Positions 1 to 8,984 of a DNA stretch of 39,871 nt are shown here, piece after piece. The notes under the pieces are model-generated. The model was not told the DNA's origin. It was given only the letters and a program-made list of their open reading frames with translations, and searched no databases. This stretch comes from a virus, in the IMG/VR virus record IMGVR_UViG_3300042868_006346, positions 1-39,871 of that record; one strand, 5' to 3'. Each line of letters opens with the position of its first letter. Within the stretch, counting starts at the first letter, position 1. A program made the translations under genes and the position numbers.

Positions 1-377
1 TCAAATACCGAATTGTACGTGGATGCCGTTGTTGATGTGAAACATCCAATTCGTTTAATTATATTTGTTTCTATTTGGAAGTTTGAAAAACTACCTTCAA
101 ATAGTTGACTTTTACCTGGTTGATAAATTGGGTGTGTTTTTGTTTGTCTAATAACTAAATCGTTATTTGCTGATGTTGACATTCTAACTCTCGCATACTG
201 TTGATTGAATATTGATGTTGCAGTACCTGCAGTTACTTCACTAATTTGTAATGGATTTTTATCGTAAACGTGTTTTATATCCAAAAGATTTGTGACAGCA
301 GCGGTTCTTAATCTTCCAAATGCGTCCATATTTGGACCGTCTGCATATTTTACTGAATTATTAAAAATAAATGACAT
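1..377 (-). CDS. Partial phage virion protein (N-terminal 125 residues)
   Basis: An open frame starts at ATG 377-375 and runs without a stop off the left edge. Its translation begins MSFIFNNSVKYADGPNMDAF and continues with GRLRTA. The short 'DAFGRLR' motif near the N-terminus is one I associate with structural or tail-associated proteins of large myoviruses; the exact role is not known to me. The gene starts one base after the stop of the fibre gene, so it belongs to the same late structural operon and may encode another adsorption-apparatus component or fibre-associated protein. There is no Shine-Dalgarno sequence; the upstream bases are A/T-rich as elsewhere in the window. The C-terminal part is outside the window, so length and domains cannot be judged. 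The call that it is a real gene is firm; the function is inference from position and the motif. Confidence 0.75.
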   Translation of the reverse strand, partial: MSFIFNNSVKYADGPNMDAFGRLRTAAVTNLLDIKHVYDKNPLQISEVTAGTATSIFNQQYARVRMSTSANNDLVIRQTKTHPIYQPGKSQLFEGSFSNFQIETNIIKRIGCFTSTTASTYNSVF

Positions 378-378
378 C

Positions 379-3300
379 TTATATAATATACCAATTTCCG
401 TTTCTTACCATAACGGTAAGAGACATATAGTTTATATTCATATCAACGTATGAATTCCCGTCTATCAATCCTGATGTGGGCGTTAATCTTATTCTGTAAC
501 TTCCTGAAGTTCCTGCCTCATCTTTAATGATTAGATAATAACCATCTCTTGATGTTGTTGATGGTAATGTTAAATCAACGTTTGATGAACCACTAACCCC
601 CCAATATGAATAATCCCAAGTTAATGTTTGTGAACTTGTAATTGCCGAAGTAGCATAATTGAGTGGTTGTGAAATATTTCTTGTTTTTACAACACCCGTT
701 GATGTGTCTCTAACCAAAAAGTTGTCATTTGTGGTATCTGTTTCAGGTATATCTTGTAATGCCAAATAATTTGTATGGAATGTGGCGGCAGATACAGAAA
801 AAACACCAGCTCCAACCGCAGATGAAAAATCGTGTGTTATTGTATTTCCTGAACCATTCAAAATGGTTCCCCAACAAGCCGATGTGGTATTATTATAACC
901 ACCACCAATATGAGAATAATCACATAAAGTTGTATTTTCTCTACCACCGACAACCACAGAATAACCTCTTAATGTTGCCGAAGCGGTATTTGATGAACCA
1001 CCACCAATAAATGTATACGCTCTATCTGTTGTGTTACCTGAACCGCCAACAACACTTGAGTATTGTTGTACAACAGTATTAAATTCACCACCTAATATTG
1101 ATGCGTAACTACAACGAGTTAAGTTAAATGCACCTCCTCCTACAATATTTCTTTGTCCTTCACTTGTATTGGACTGTCCCCCAAGAATAGATGAACTATT
1201 TCCTATGACTTTATTATTAAAACCCCCGACAGCAATTGAATATGCCGATGTTGTTGTGTTTAAAAGTCCGCCCGAAATAACAGAAAAATTTGATGATGTA
1301 CTGTTTCTACATCCTCCACCTAAAAATGAATTTTGTGATGTAATTGTATTACATTCACCACCACCAACAATACTAGAACACCCAACAACAGTATTACCAC
1401 TTCCTCCAACAATTGATGAATAATCACCACAAGCAGTATTGTTATAACCACTACCAATTAAAGCTCCGATACCATTATTTTTATTTTGTAGTCCTCCACC
1501 AACAAACGAATAAAGATTTGATGCGGTATTACTTCTACCACCACTTACGGTTGAATAGCACCCACTTGCTGTGTTAAGTGATCCACCACCTACGGTTGAG
1601 TGATTACAACTTGATGCGTTACAATAACCACCACTTACGGTTGATATTAAACCGCTTGATGTATTTTCAAGACCACCTCCTACGGTTGAAGAGAAACTAC
1701 TTGATTCGTTACAATAACCACCACTTACGGTTGAATTATTACCGATTGATCTGTTTAAAAATCCTCCACCAACAAATGAATATCTACCGCTTGATGTGTT
1801 ATTAATACCTCCACTTACGGTTGAACCATTTAAACTTGATGTGTTAGAGACACCTCCACCAATTGTTTGTCCAAATCTGTTAGTACCTAATATGGAATTT
1901 GACGATCCACCACCTATAGTGTTAAAACCAACAATAGTACCATTTTCAAAATTATTAGCGCCACCATTAATTGTCCCATATCTACCCAAAGATATGTTAT
2001 CAAACCCACCTCCAATAGCAGAATAAACACCACTAACAGTATTACCAGTTCCTCCCAATATAGACGAAAAATCATTTAATATTGTATTATATGTTCCACC
2101 ACCAATTATTGATGAACTTCCTGAACTAGTGTTATTTGTTCCACCTCCAATAGTTTGTCCTCCTTTTGTCGTACCTAGTAGTGAATTAGAATTTCCCCCA
2201 CCAATTGTGTTACACCCAACAATTGTTCCGTTTTCAAAATTACACCTTCCACCAACGATAGTTGCTTGTAAACCTAATGAAGTATTACCAAATCCGCCGA
2301 CAATTATTGATTGTGTACCGGAGATTACATTAGAATTACCCGCACCTATATAACCATCGGTGCTTGTTGAGGTATTACAACTACCACCACCAATTGATGA
2401 CTGATCAGCCAAATTTACATTTAATTTACCACCAACAATATACGATCCACATCCTCCGCCCGATGTGTTACAACAACCACCAACAATAACACTATAATCT
2501 GTTGTTGTTGTATTAAAATCCCCATTACCAATTATATTACTAACACCTATTGCAGTATTAAATGTGCCTCCTATTATGTTTGAGTGGTTGTTTACACTAG
2601 TATTAGATAATCCTCCAACAATTATAGAGTATGCTCCGTTTGATGTGTTATCACATCCAGAACCAATAAATGAGTAAAATCCTGAATTAGTATTACATAT
2701 CCCTCCACCGATGAATGAATAACACCCACTAATTGTGTTTCCTGATCCTCCAACGATTGAGCTATATTGTGAGGTTATTTCGTTATCACATCCACCGCCT
2801 ATTACGGAGTGATTATTTGTTATTTGATTTATCTCTCCTCCTACTATTGCTGAATGTGCGGATAATATCTTATTTCCAATACCACCCCCAACAAAAGATA
2901 ACCCACTTGCGGTATTTTGATATCCACCACTTACGGTGGCGTCCGCATTTAAGTTTACATTATATCTACCCCCACTAATCGTTGATCCCAAACATAAACT
3001 CGTATTATAAGTTCCACCACCAACTGAAGAGTAATCTCCTGATGATGTATTAAAGTACCCTCCCGATATTGTTGACGCTTTACATAATGATGTATTATAA
3101 CCCCCACCAACAACTGAAGAATATAACGCCGATGATGTGTTACATATACCTCCCCCTACTGAAGAATAATCACCAGAAGCCTCATTATCATTTCCACATC
3201 TTTCAACGGAACCAATACCCGAACTTAAAACCATCACGGAAGTTCCTCCTGTTAACGATCCGATTATTTGTTGGAATGTCGCCTTATATGATGATCCTGC

Positions 3301-3396
3301 GGGGTTTCCTTGTGAAACATCAAAAGGATCAACTACGTGAAAATAATCCGTTAAATTAACTCCTGTTGCAGATGGTTGATCAGTTAAAAATGCCAT
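379..3396 (-). CDS. Giant repetitive beta-roll tail fibre/adhesin
   Basis: A 1005-residue protein. Residues 1 to about 50 form a non-repetitive N-terminal attachment region. Residues about 55 to 870 consist of roughly fifty degenerate 14-17 residue repeats of the type (Y/F)SxVxGGxxNTxSG, with glycine pairs followed by Asn-Thr. This resembles the left-handed beta-roll of YadA/Hep_Hag trimeric adhesin heads. A linker (about 880-925) leads to a C-terminal beta-rich tip (about 940-1005) ending NGNWYII. About 25 cysteines lie within the repeats, which is unusual for a phage fibre. The likely role is receptor binding at the tail or baseplate, probably as a trimer. It follows the 100-residue and SprB-repeat genes in the same operon. 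The ATG at 3396 is preceded by an A-rich stretch and a TATTTATA octamer. The family assignment rests on the repeat pattern; the receptor is unknown. Confidence 0.85.
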   Translation of the reverse strand: MAFLTDQPSATGVNLTDYFHVVDPFDVSQGNPAGSSYKATFQQIIGSLTGGTSVMVLSSGIGSVERCGNDNEASGDYSSVGGGICNTSSALYSSVVGGGYNTSLCKASTISGGYFNTSSGDYSSVGGGTYNTSLCLGSTISGGRYNVNLNADATVSGGYQNTASGLSFVGGGIGNKILSAHSAIVGGEINQITNNHSVIGGGCDNEITSQYSSIVGGSGNTISGCYSFIGGGICNTNSGFYSFIGSGCDNTSNGAYSIIVGGLSNTSVNNHSNIIGGTFNTAIGVSNIIGNGDFNTTTTDYSVIVGGCCNTSGGGCGSYIVGGKLNVNLADQSSIGGGSCNTSTSTDGYIGAGNSNVISGTQSIIVGGFGNTSLGLQATIVGGRCNFENGTIVGCNTIGGGNSNSLLGTTKGGQTIGGGTNNTSSGSSSIIGGGTYNTILNDFSSILGGTGNTVSGVYSAIGGGFDNISLGRYGTINGGANNFENGTIVGFNTIGGGSSNSILGTNRFGQTIGGGVSNTSSLNGSTVSGGINNTSSGRYSFVGGGFLNRSIGNNSTVSGGYCNESSSFSSTVGGGLENTSSGLISTVSGGYCNASSCNHSTVGGGSLNTASGCYSTVSGGRSNTASNLYSFVGGGLQNKNNGIGALIGSGYNNTACGDYSSIVGGSGNTVVGCSSIVGGGECNTITSQNSFLGGGCRNSTSSNFSVISGGLLNTTTSAYSIAVGGFNNKVIGNSSSILGGQSNTSEGQRNIVGGGAFNLTRCSYASILGGEFNTVVQQYSSVVGGSGNTTDRAYTFIGGGSSNTASATLRGYSVVVGGRENTTLCDYSHIGGGYNNTTSACWGTILNGSGNTITHDFSSAVGAGVFSVSAATFHTNYLALQDIPETDTTNDNFLVRDTSTGVVKTRNISQPLNYATSAITSSQTLTWDYSYWGVSGSSNVDLTLPSTTSRDGYYLIIKDEAGTSGSYRIRLTPTSGLIDGNSYVDMNINYMSLTVMVRNGNWYII
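1538..1824. repeat. DNA-level tandem repeats inside the fibre gene (90-bp period)
   Basis: The 17-mer CCACCACTTACGGTTGA (plus strand) occurs at 1538-1554, 1628-1644 and 1718-1734, exactly 90 bp apart, and a shorter match lies at 1811-1824. Identity between the second and third copies extends further to the left. Ninety bases equal 30 residues, or two beta-roll turns. The near-identity suggests recent duplication or ongoing recombination between repeat units, a way for the fibre to change length. Confidence 0.85.
1852..2260. repeat. Two copies of a larger repeat module in the fibre gene
   Basis: Two segments, about 1852-1965 and about 2142-2255, encode the same unusual module: FENGTIVG(F/C)NTIGGG, then SNS(I/L)LGT, then GQTIGGG. 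The copies are about 290 bp apart. This module differs from the surrounding short repeats, so it is a duplication of a longer unit and not simple drift of the 15-residue repeat. Confidence 0.75.
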
Positions 3397-3410
3397 TATT
3401 CTTTTTTATA

Positions 3411-3418
3411 TATAAATA
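3411..3418 (-). promoter_or_regulatory. Candidate late-promoter octamer TATTTATA upstream of the fibre gene
   Basis: The coding strand reads TATTTATA, 14 bases before the fibre ATG, in the 34-bp gap after the preceding gene. The same octamer or a TATTTATC variant stands in front of several other genes here. No promoter activity can be shown from sequence alone, and the DNA is AT-rich, so confidence is low. Confidence 0.35.
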
Positions 3419-3430
3419 CACTTTAATTCA

Positions 3431-3733
3431 TTATTGGAACTGATAAATGTCATAATCCATAAAGAAGAAGAAATCACCATCTTGAAATTGTTTTCCTTTA
3501 GGTGGTATTTCAACACAATTTAATATTACAAATTTTTCACAAAGTGGGTTAATAATTTTAACCCCTATTGAAGGTGCAGTATCAAAAGGCGTGGGTAAAG
3601 TTATAATCACTTGTGGTGGAATATTGGTATTTACCGTAGACACTAACACACAAGAATTACCATATACATTACATATGTAAATTTGATATGGTGTGGTTAT
3701 TCCTGTTACATTACTTATTACTAATTGTGTCAT
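3431..3733 (-). CDS. Small virion protein sharing a C-terminal tail with the SprB-repeat protein
   Basis: A 100-residue protein with a beta-rich composition and three cysteines in the first two thirds. I recognise no family for the body. Its C-terminus, FQDGDFFFFMDYDIYQFQ, is clearly related to the last 18 residues of the upstream 749-residue protein, FQDDVEFVFMDDINYVFQ. The two genes overlap by one base (TAATG at 3735-3731), so translation is probably coupled. A shared terminal peptide on two neighbouring gene products suggests a common docking or oligomerisation element, for example attachment of both to the same fibre or baseplate site. It could be an accessory or chaperone-like subunit for the large repeat protein, or a short alternative receptor-binding cap. 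Function is not known. Confidence 0.75.
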   Translation of the reverse strand: MTQLVISNVTGITTPYQIYICNVYGNSCVLVSTVNTNIPPQVIITLPTPFDTAPSIGVKIINPLCEKFVILNCVEIPPKGKQFQDGDFFFFMDYDIYQFQ

Positions 3734-5982
3734 TATTGAAATACATAATTTATATCATCCATAAATACAAACTCTACGTCATCTTGGAAAACTTTTGTAT
3801 CCCCTCCACAGAAAACACAAGAAATGTCATAATTTATGATTAGATTTATTATAACATTAGAATCGTCTAATTGTGTTTCCACGTTAATTTGACAATCTGT
3901 CCCACCAGTTATACATCCACTTTTAATTGTTATTTCATTAGTTTCTATATTTGTTATAACACTAGTGATACCACTAAATGAATACAATAAATTTTTAATC
4001 GCAATAGTCCATTCATTGTCTGTTGGGTAATCATTTAAACCGGTGGATGTGTAAAATACGTTTTGTTGATTAACACCGTCAATTGTAATGTCTACAGTGA
4101 ATGTTGCAGAATTTAAAATACAACCTGTGTCTCCACTCGTTAAGTCAAAATATCCCTCATTAAACATTTGTAAGACACCTCTTCTTCCTGAAATCCCACT
4201 ATTTACAAAGTTGGATGAACATACGTTATAAGTTTCAAAACTACTATAATATGTTGTCCCAACTAATGTTGTTTGTTTTGTAAAAGTACAACCACTCGCA
4301 TCAATAACCTCTAATGTGTATGTTCCCGCAGTTAAACCTGTAACAGTTGTTCCTGTTTGCCCATTCACGTTTGGACTCCAATTGTATGTGAATGGTGGCA
4401 CACCACTACTTATCATTGTAGTTATTTCACCATCACTACCAAGTGTCGGTTGGTTAACAAAAAAATCAAAATAAACACCAGCAGAACCATTAACAAAGAC
4501 AGTATCTGTTTGACTACATCCTCCTGCATCAGTAACAGTAATATTGTAAAATCCAGATGGTAAATTATTATATGTGGTAATAAACCCCGGTGCGTATCCC
4601 TCAACTTGGTATGTATATGGTAAAGTTCCTCCTGAAGACGCTAGTATTTGTACAATACCATTGTTTAACCCACAAGTGGTACCTGTAACATTTGTTGTTA
4701 TAGTAAACAAATTAGTGTTTGATAATGTTGTTGTCCCTGTGAACGTACAAGTTCCATTAGTTATAAAAATGGTATAGTCTCCCGATGTAAGCGCTGGTGA
4801 TGTATAACTAGTTCCTTGTGTAACCGTATCTACAGTAACTCCCGATGAATTAACTAAACTATAAACATAGGTACCAGAATTTGACCCTCCATCTAACTCA
4901 ATAAAAATTTGCCCGTCATTGTTGTTACAATTTGAGTTTTGAGTGGTAATTGATGCAATTCCAAACCCATTTGGTGTGATTAAACTAATATTTGATGTTG
5001 CAACACAAAGACCCGCATCGGTTACATTTACATAAAATATCCCTGATGACAACCCACTAAAAGTATAAGAACTATCAAAAGTTATTCCAACCGTTCCATT
5101 TGATCCAGAGAAATAAAATGGTGCGGTTCCTCCTGTTATTTGTACATCAACCACACCGTTGTTTGTAAAACAAGCAGGTGAAACAGTTGTAAATCCGACA
5201 ATTCCCACAGGTGGTACATCCTGAACAATAATATTACTTATCGTTTTAGCACACCCGTTACTGTCAGTTACTGTAACAGTATATGCTCCGTCTGTAAGTC
5301 CTGTAACAGTAGAACCAGTTTGTCCATTTGCATTTGAACTCCAACTATACGTATATGGTGGTGTTCCAGTTTGTCCCGTAACAAATATCTTACCTAAACC
5401 TTCAGACGTAACACAACTGCCGTCTTTGATTACATAAACACCATAATCTAATGTTGTTGATGATTTAACAATACAGGTTTCACTTTTACCTGTACATCCC
5501 CCACCATCATTACCAACAACATAATAAGTTCCCGCAGAAAGGGATTGGAAATCATAACTACCAAATAGGGTATTACCGCTTGTTATATATCCGTTAGTTG
5601 TCTCATAAAGAAAAACCTCACCATTACCATAATCAACGGAAAATGTTGCGGTGAGCGAACCATTATCAAACCCACAAGTTGTACTTGTTGTTGATGTAAT
5701 ACTTAAACAACTACCAGTAGATATGTTAAAATTAACAAGTATTGTTGATGCGGTTAAACACGAATCTTGTATTTCTAAACTATATGACCCACCACTTAAA
5801 CCACTAAAATAATAAGAAGTTGTTGTCGCAGAAGTTGGTAGTAATCCTGATGAAGATATTTCAGTCACCGAAAATGGTGGTGATGTACTACCAGTTATAT
5901 CAAATGATATAACCCCGGAGTTTGTATTACTACAATCACCACTCAAAAAGTAATTATATATAAATGGCGTTCCGCAACTCAT
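3733..5982 (-). CDS. SprB-repeat virion adhesin
   Basis: A 749-residue protein with about seven immunoglobulin-like repeats of 65-85 residues, starting near residues 14, 100, 187, 263, 345, 428 and 508. Each contains a pattern such as CxxNNGxIxVxxxGG, PPYTYSW, (G)QTG(S/T)TVTGL, AGTYTVTVTDxxGC. This is the SprB repeat signature of Bacteroidota surface adhesins used in gliding and biofilm matrices. Two repeats (coding 4321-4397 and 5285-5362) are very similar even at DNA level. A separate C-terminal domain (about 575-749) ends in the FQDDVEF tail shared with the next gene. No signal peptide or type IX secretion C-terminal domain is seen, so it is a virion component and not a secreted host protein. 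Its probable role is a tail fibre or baseplate-attached adhesin. The start ATG overlaps the previous stop by one base. Confidence 0.85.
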   Translation of the reverse strand: MSCGTPFIYNYFLSGDCSNTNSGVISFDITGSTSPPFSVTEISSSGLLPTSATTTSYYFSGLSGGSYSLEIQDSCLTASTILVNFNISTGSCLSITSTTSTTCGFDNGSLTATFSVDYGNGEVFLYETTNGYITSGNTLFGSYDFQSLSAGTYYVVGNDGGGCTGKSETCIVKSSTTLDYGVYVIKDGSCVTSEGLGKIFVTGQTGTPPYTYSWSSNANGQTGSTVTGLTDGAYTVTVTDSNGCAKTISNIIVQDVPPVGIVGFTTVSPACFTNNGVVDVQITGGTAPFYFSGSNGTVGITFDSSYTFSGLSSGIFYVNVTDAGLCVATSNISLITPNGFGIASITTQNSNCNNNDGQIFIELDGGSNSGTYVYSLVNSSGVTVDTVTQGTSYTSPALTSGDYTIFITNGTCTFTGTTTLSNTNLFTITTNVTGTTCGLNNGIVQILASSGGTLPYTYQVEGYAPGFITTYNNLPSGFYNITVTDAGGCSQTDTVFVNGSAGVYFDFFVNQPTLGSDGEITTMISSGVPPFTYNWSPNVNGQTGTTVTGLTAGTYTLEVIDASGCTFTKQTTLVGTTYYSSFETYNVCSSNFVNSGISGRRGVLQMFNEGYFDLTSGDTGCILNSATFTVDITIDGVNQQNVFYTSTGLNDYPTDNEWTIAIKNLLYSFSGITSVITNIETNEITIKSGCITGGTDCQINVETQLDDSNVIINLIINYDISCVFCGGDTKVFQDDVEFVFMDDINYVFQ

Positions 5983-8900
5983 TAATTACATAAAAGATTA
6001 AAGTTTATCCCCACATTCAGTTCAAATGTTTGCTCAACACCTAAAGGAATACAGTTATTATTATATATTGTTAAAGTATCGTTTTCATTTAAAATATAAC
6101 TCAATCCGTAATCTTGTAAATCAACGAAACTGGATGTAATCGCGCTAACCCATTGTGTTTCTGTAGGTATTGATAATACGTTATTGTACCCAACTCCGTT
6201 GAAGAATGGATAACTTATAATGTCGGTACCATTAAAATTTACATTCACGTACCAAGTAGTTTGTAAACTATTTAAATTACAATCATTAAACCCTAAACCA
6301 TTTGTTTCTAAGAATGAATTAAGTGTAAACCCAAAAAGAGACGCAAAAGATTCAACAACAGGATTTGATTGCCAAGGATATACAGGACAATTTGTTGTTT
6401 GTATTGGACAATCATAAGCAAATAATTGTCCAACTAATAAACAAGGGTTACAAGGTACAAGTACTAACTGACAACCCATTTGTCTTCTCCACACAAACTT
6501 TTGTCTGTGGAATATTGAATTTTCATACTTTGTTCCTGCATTCCATATGGTAGTTGCTGGAACCATTTGTTCAACAAGTCTAATCCAATAATCTCCAATA
6601 CCATTGATATAATCTATCATAGTTTGGTATTTGAAGTTGTCGTTTTGTATTCCGGCAAGTTCTTGAGATTCTAAATATTTCCAATAAATTGATTGTAATG
6701 TTGGGTATCCACCTGTTTTACCATCGGTAATAAATTGTCTGTTCCTGACATTTATCATATTATGCCAAAAAGTTTGTGCAAATTCAAAAAAAGTTTTTTG
6801 TTTCGGTTTTGGTATTATTTCCGTCCAATCAATACCCCCCCTTGATGGGTAAGGTGGATTTGGATTTGGATTACAATATGTTGGTTCAACGTAATTTAAT
6901 CCTTGCTCTGGTATTGGGAAATTATACTGTCTTGACATATACCAAACATCATATAACAATCCTTGCGCAGGATTCATAAAAATATCAACGTTTTTTACAT
7001 TAAGAACCAATTTATCATCACCCACCGTATAATAGGCATTAAACCCCGCATCTGAATTTTGTCTTAATACACTTTGACTATCTACCCAACTTTTTTTATT
7101 GTCCATAGTTTTTCTTAACTTGAACCCTATACCCATATATGGGAATTGTCTGTACTTTTGGAGATACTCTTCACCATAGTTAAACGGTAAAAGTGTTGTT
7201 TGATAATTTGGGTTTTGTCCTGTAAAAGTATTCAAATCGTTATTTACCTCCGCAGGCATTCTATGTTGTGGGGTGGATTCAATCCACCCTCCACCTATTT
7301 GGAAATAGTAACTACCTGAGTCTGTTGGCATGCTTGGAAATCCAAAACTATCAATGGGATAATCGGATCTACTAACACTAACATCTTGTACTGTAACACT
7401 TGTTGTAAATCCAGTATACTGTACTCCCATAATTGAGAATATATCTGTCGTATCTAAAATTGGTGTAAATTGACTATAAGTACCTCCTGTTAGTAATGAG
7501 TATTGTTGTTCAAATTGAGATAAATTAATTTTTTGATCAGCAATATATACATACTCATTAAAATCGGTTAATGCCTCTGGCGCCCCAATTAATCTTAATA
7601 ACAATTCAATAGATTTTCTAGTTCCTTTTGATTTAAAAAGATATGCCGAATTTAATATTAAATTTCTATAATACTGATAATTTAATTCTTCAGGCGTTTG
7701 TCCTTTTGACAAACCAGTAAATGTGTTTTCACCACTACTAAAAACCGAACTTAAAAGTTCTTCATTAGATATAGGGGATATATTGTCTTTCCATCCTAAT
7801 GTTTGTGCTAAATTTTTTAGTAATTGTGATGGTATATCGTTTTTTACAGTATAGTGAACTGAATTCATATATGCTAAGGCACCTATAAATTTCTTTGTTT
7901 CATCAAAACTTCTACCATAAATTTGTAATATTTTTTCTATCTTTTGGTCTTGAGTGTCAAACTCTTTTAATGCACCCGCAGTTAAAAATCTTGATAACAA
8001 ATTAGTCCTATATTCATCTAAATCTTCAGATATCTGGTTTAATTTTAATAAATATTGTTCAAACTCACTACCAACAATAGCTAAATTCCAAGTACCATTA
8101 ATTGGAAATCTAGCAGTTTTAACGGTAAGTGTATAACCCCCATTCTCATTTTCAATCGGAGTATTAAAGTATGCAGTATACTTTGGTGTTATGTTTCTAT
8201 TTAAAAGAAAATTTTCAACTTCATCAAAATCTTCATTAAAAACTTTATTAACATAATAATCCGTAGGTCTTATTATGATTGTATCAGAACTATATGATTG
8301 CCCACTAAATAGATTACCTTCAACATATAATTTTAATGTCGTATCTGTATCTGTAACAGGTATTAATGTATTGATTTGATAAACGTTTTCATTAACAAAA
8401 ACACCATACTTTGGGTACTCCGCGGTAATATCTCTTAATGGTGAAACGGGAAATTCTCTAACTCTAATATTCCTAGCAGCACTTGTTGTATAATCAATCT
8501 CAAGTGGGTTTCTTATTGCAACAAGAGGTATTTCAAAATATGTTTCATTCTCAATACTATTATATTGTATGTTAATCGCAGTTTTTGTTGGTGCATACTG
8601 TAATGTATTTTTATAGATTTCTAAAGCGGCAGGAAAATAATTAATTATTTTTGTAACCGATGTTGATATTCTTTTAGATAACGAACCATAAGTTGTAAAA
8701 TTAGTTATTTCACTTAAATCAAAATTAGGATATACCTGAAAGTTTTTGGCAACCAATAACTTAGATTGTTCAATACTATCAATATTTAATGTACTTAAAG
8801 ATATTGGATCAGAAAAAGAACCTATGGTAAACGTTCTATTTACCTTTTCTGTGACATTTGTGGTAAACTCAAAATTAGCTTGTGTAAGACCACCACCAGC

Positions 8901-8984
8901 AACTAACTGAAAACCAACTAAATTATCAGAAAAAGTACCTTCTCCGCTGGCTTGTGGAGGACAAGTATATTTTGTAACCGCCAT
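5982..8984 (-). CDS. Large baseplate/tail protein with Tail_P2_I-like central segment
   Basis: A 1000-residue protein. An N-terminal beta-rich region (1 to about 330) is followed by a helical region with FDTQDQKIEKILQIYGRSFD and QLLKNLAQTLGW (about 345-410), then YLFKSKGTRKSIELLLRLIG (about 450-475). The 'KSKGT..(S/A)IE.LLRL.G' motif is characteristic of baseplate proteins related to P2 gpI/phage tail protein I, seen in many contractile phages. The C-terminal 130 residues are cysteine-containing and beta-rich. It lies between a 302-residue putative baseplate protein and the adhesin genes, with one-base TAATG overlaps on both sides, so it probably links the baseplate to the fibres. Homology to P2 gpI is inferred from motif memory; the protein is several times longer than P2 gpI. 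Confidence 0.7.
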   Translation of the reverse strand: MAVTKYTCPPQASGEGTFSDNLVGFQLVAGGGLTQANFEFTTNVTEKVNRTFTIGSFSDPISLSTLNIDSIEQSKLLVAKNFQVYPNFDLSEITNFTTYGSLSKRISTSVTKIINYFPAALEIYKNTLQYAPTKTAINIQYNSIENETYFEIPLVAIRNPLEIDYTTSAARNIRVREFPVSPLRDITAEYPKYGVFVNENVYQINTLIPVTDTDTTLKLYVEGNLFSGQSYSSDTIIIRPTDYYVNKVFNEDFDEVENFLLNRNITPKYTAYFNTPIENENGGYTLTVKTARFPINGTWNLAIVGSEFEQYLLKLNQISEDLDEYRTNLLSRFLTAGALKEFDTQDQKIEKILQIYGRSFDETKKFIGALAYMNSVHYTVKNDIPSQLLKNLAQTLGWKDNISPISNEELLSSVFSSGENTFTGLSKGQTPEELNYQYYRNLILNSAYLFKSKGTRKSIELLLRLIGAPEALTDFNEYVYIADQKINLSQFEQQYSLLTGGTYSQFTPILDTTDIFSIMGVQYTGFTTSVTVQDVSVSRSDYPIDSFGFPSMPTDSGSYYFQIGGGWIESTPQHRMPAEVNNDLNTFTGQNPNYQTTLLPFNYGEEYLQKYRQFPYMGIGFKLRKTMDNKKSWVDSQSVLRQNSDAGFNAYYTVGDDKLVLNVKNVDIFMNPAQGLLYDVWYMSRQYNFPIPEQGLNYVEPTYCNPNPNPPYPSRGGIDWTEIIPKPKQKTFFEFAQTFWHNMINVRNRQFITDGKTGGYPTLQSIYWKYLESQELAGIQNDNFKYQTMIDYINGIGDYWIRLVEQMVPATTIWNAGTKYENSIFHRQKFVWRRQMGCQLVLVPCNPCLLVGQLFAYDCPIQTTNCPVYPWQSNPVVESFASLFGFTLNSFLETNGLGFNDCNLNSLQTTWYVNVNFNGTDIISYPFFNGVGYNNVLSIPTETQWVSAITSSFVDLQDYGLSYILNENDTLTIYNNNCIPLGVEQTFELNVGINFNLLCN

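Noticed and set aside
1500-1830. Regularly spaced direct repeats that might suggest a CRISPR array
   Set aside because: The repeats are codon-aligned parts of an intact protein repeat; the intervening sequences are themselves related, not unique spacers.
729-2978. Several plus-strand open frames opposite the fibre gene (for example 1169-1423, 1796-2026, 2129-2353)
   Set aside because: They arise because the repetitive Gly/Asn/Thr-rich fibre codons leave the opposite strand without stops. Their proline- and leucine-rich translations look artificial.
379-5982. A diversity-generating retroelement acting on the adhesin genes
   Set aside because: No reverse transcriptase or template repeat is visible in the window, so there is nothing to support it here.
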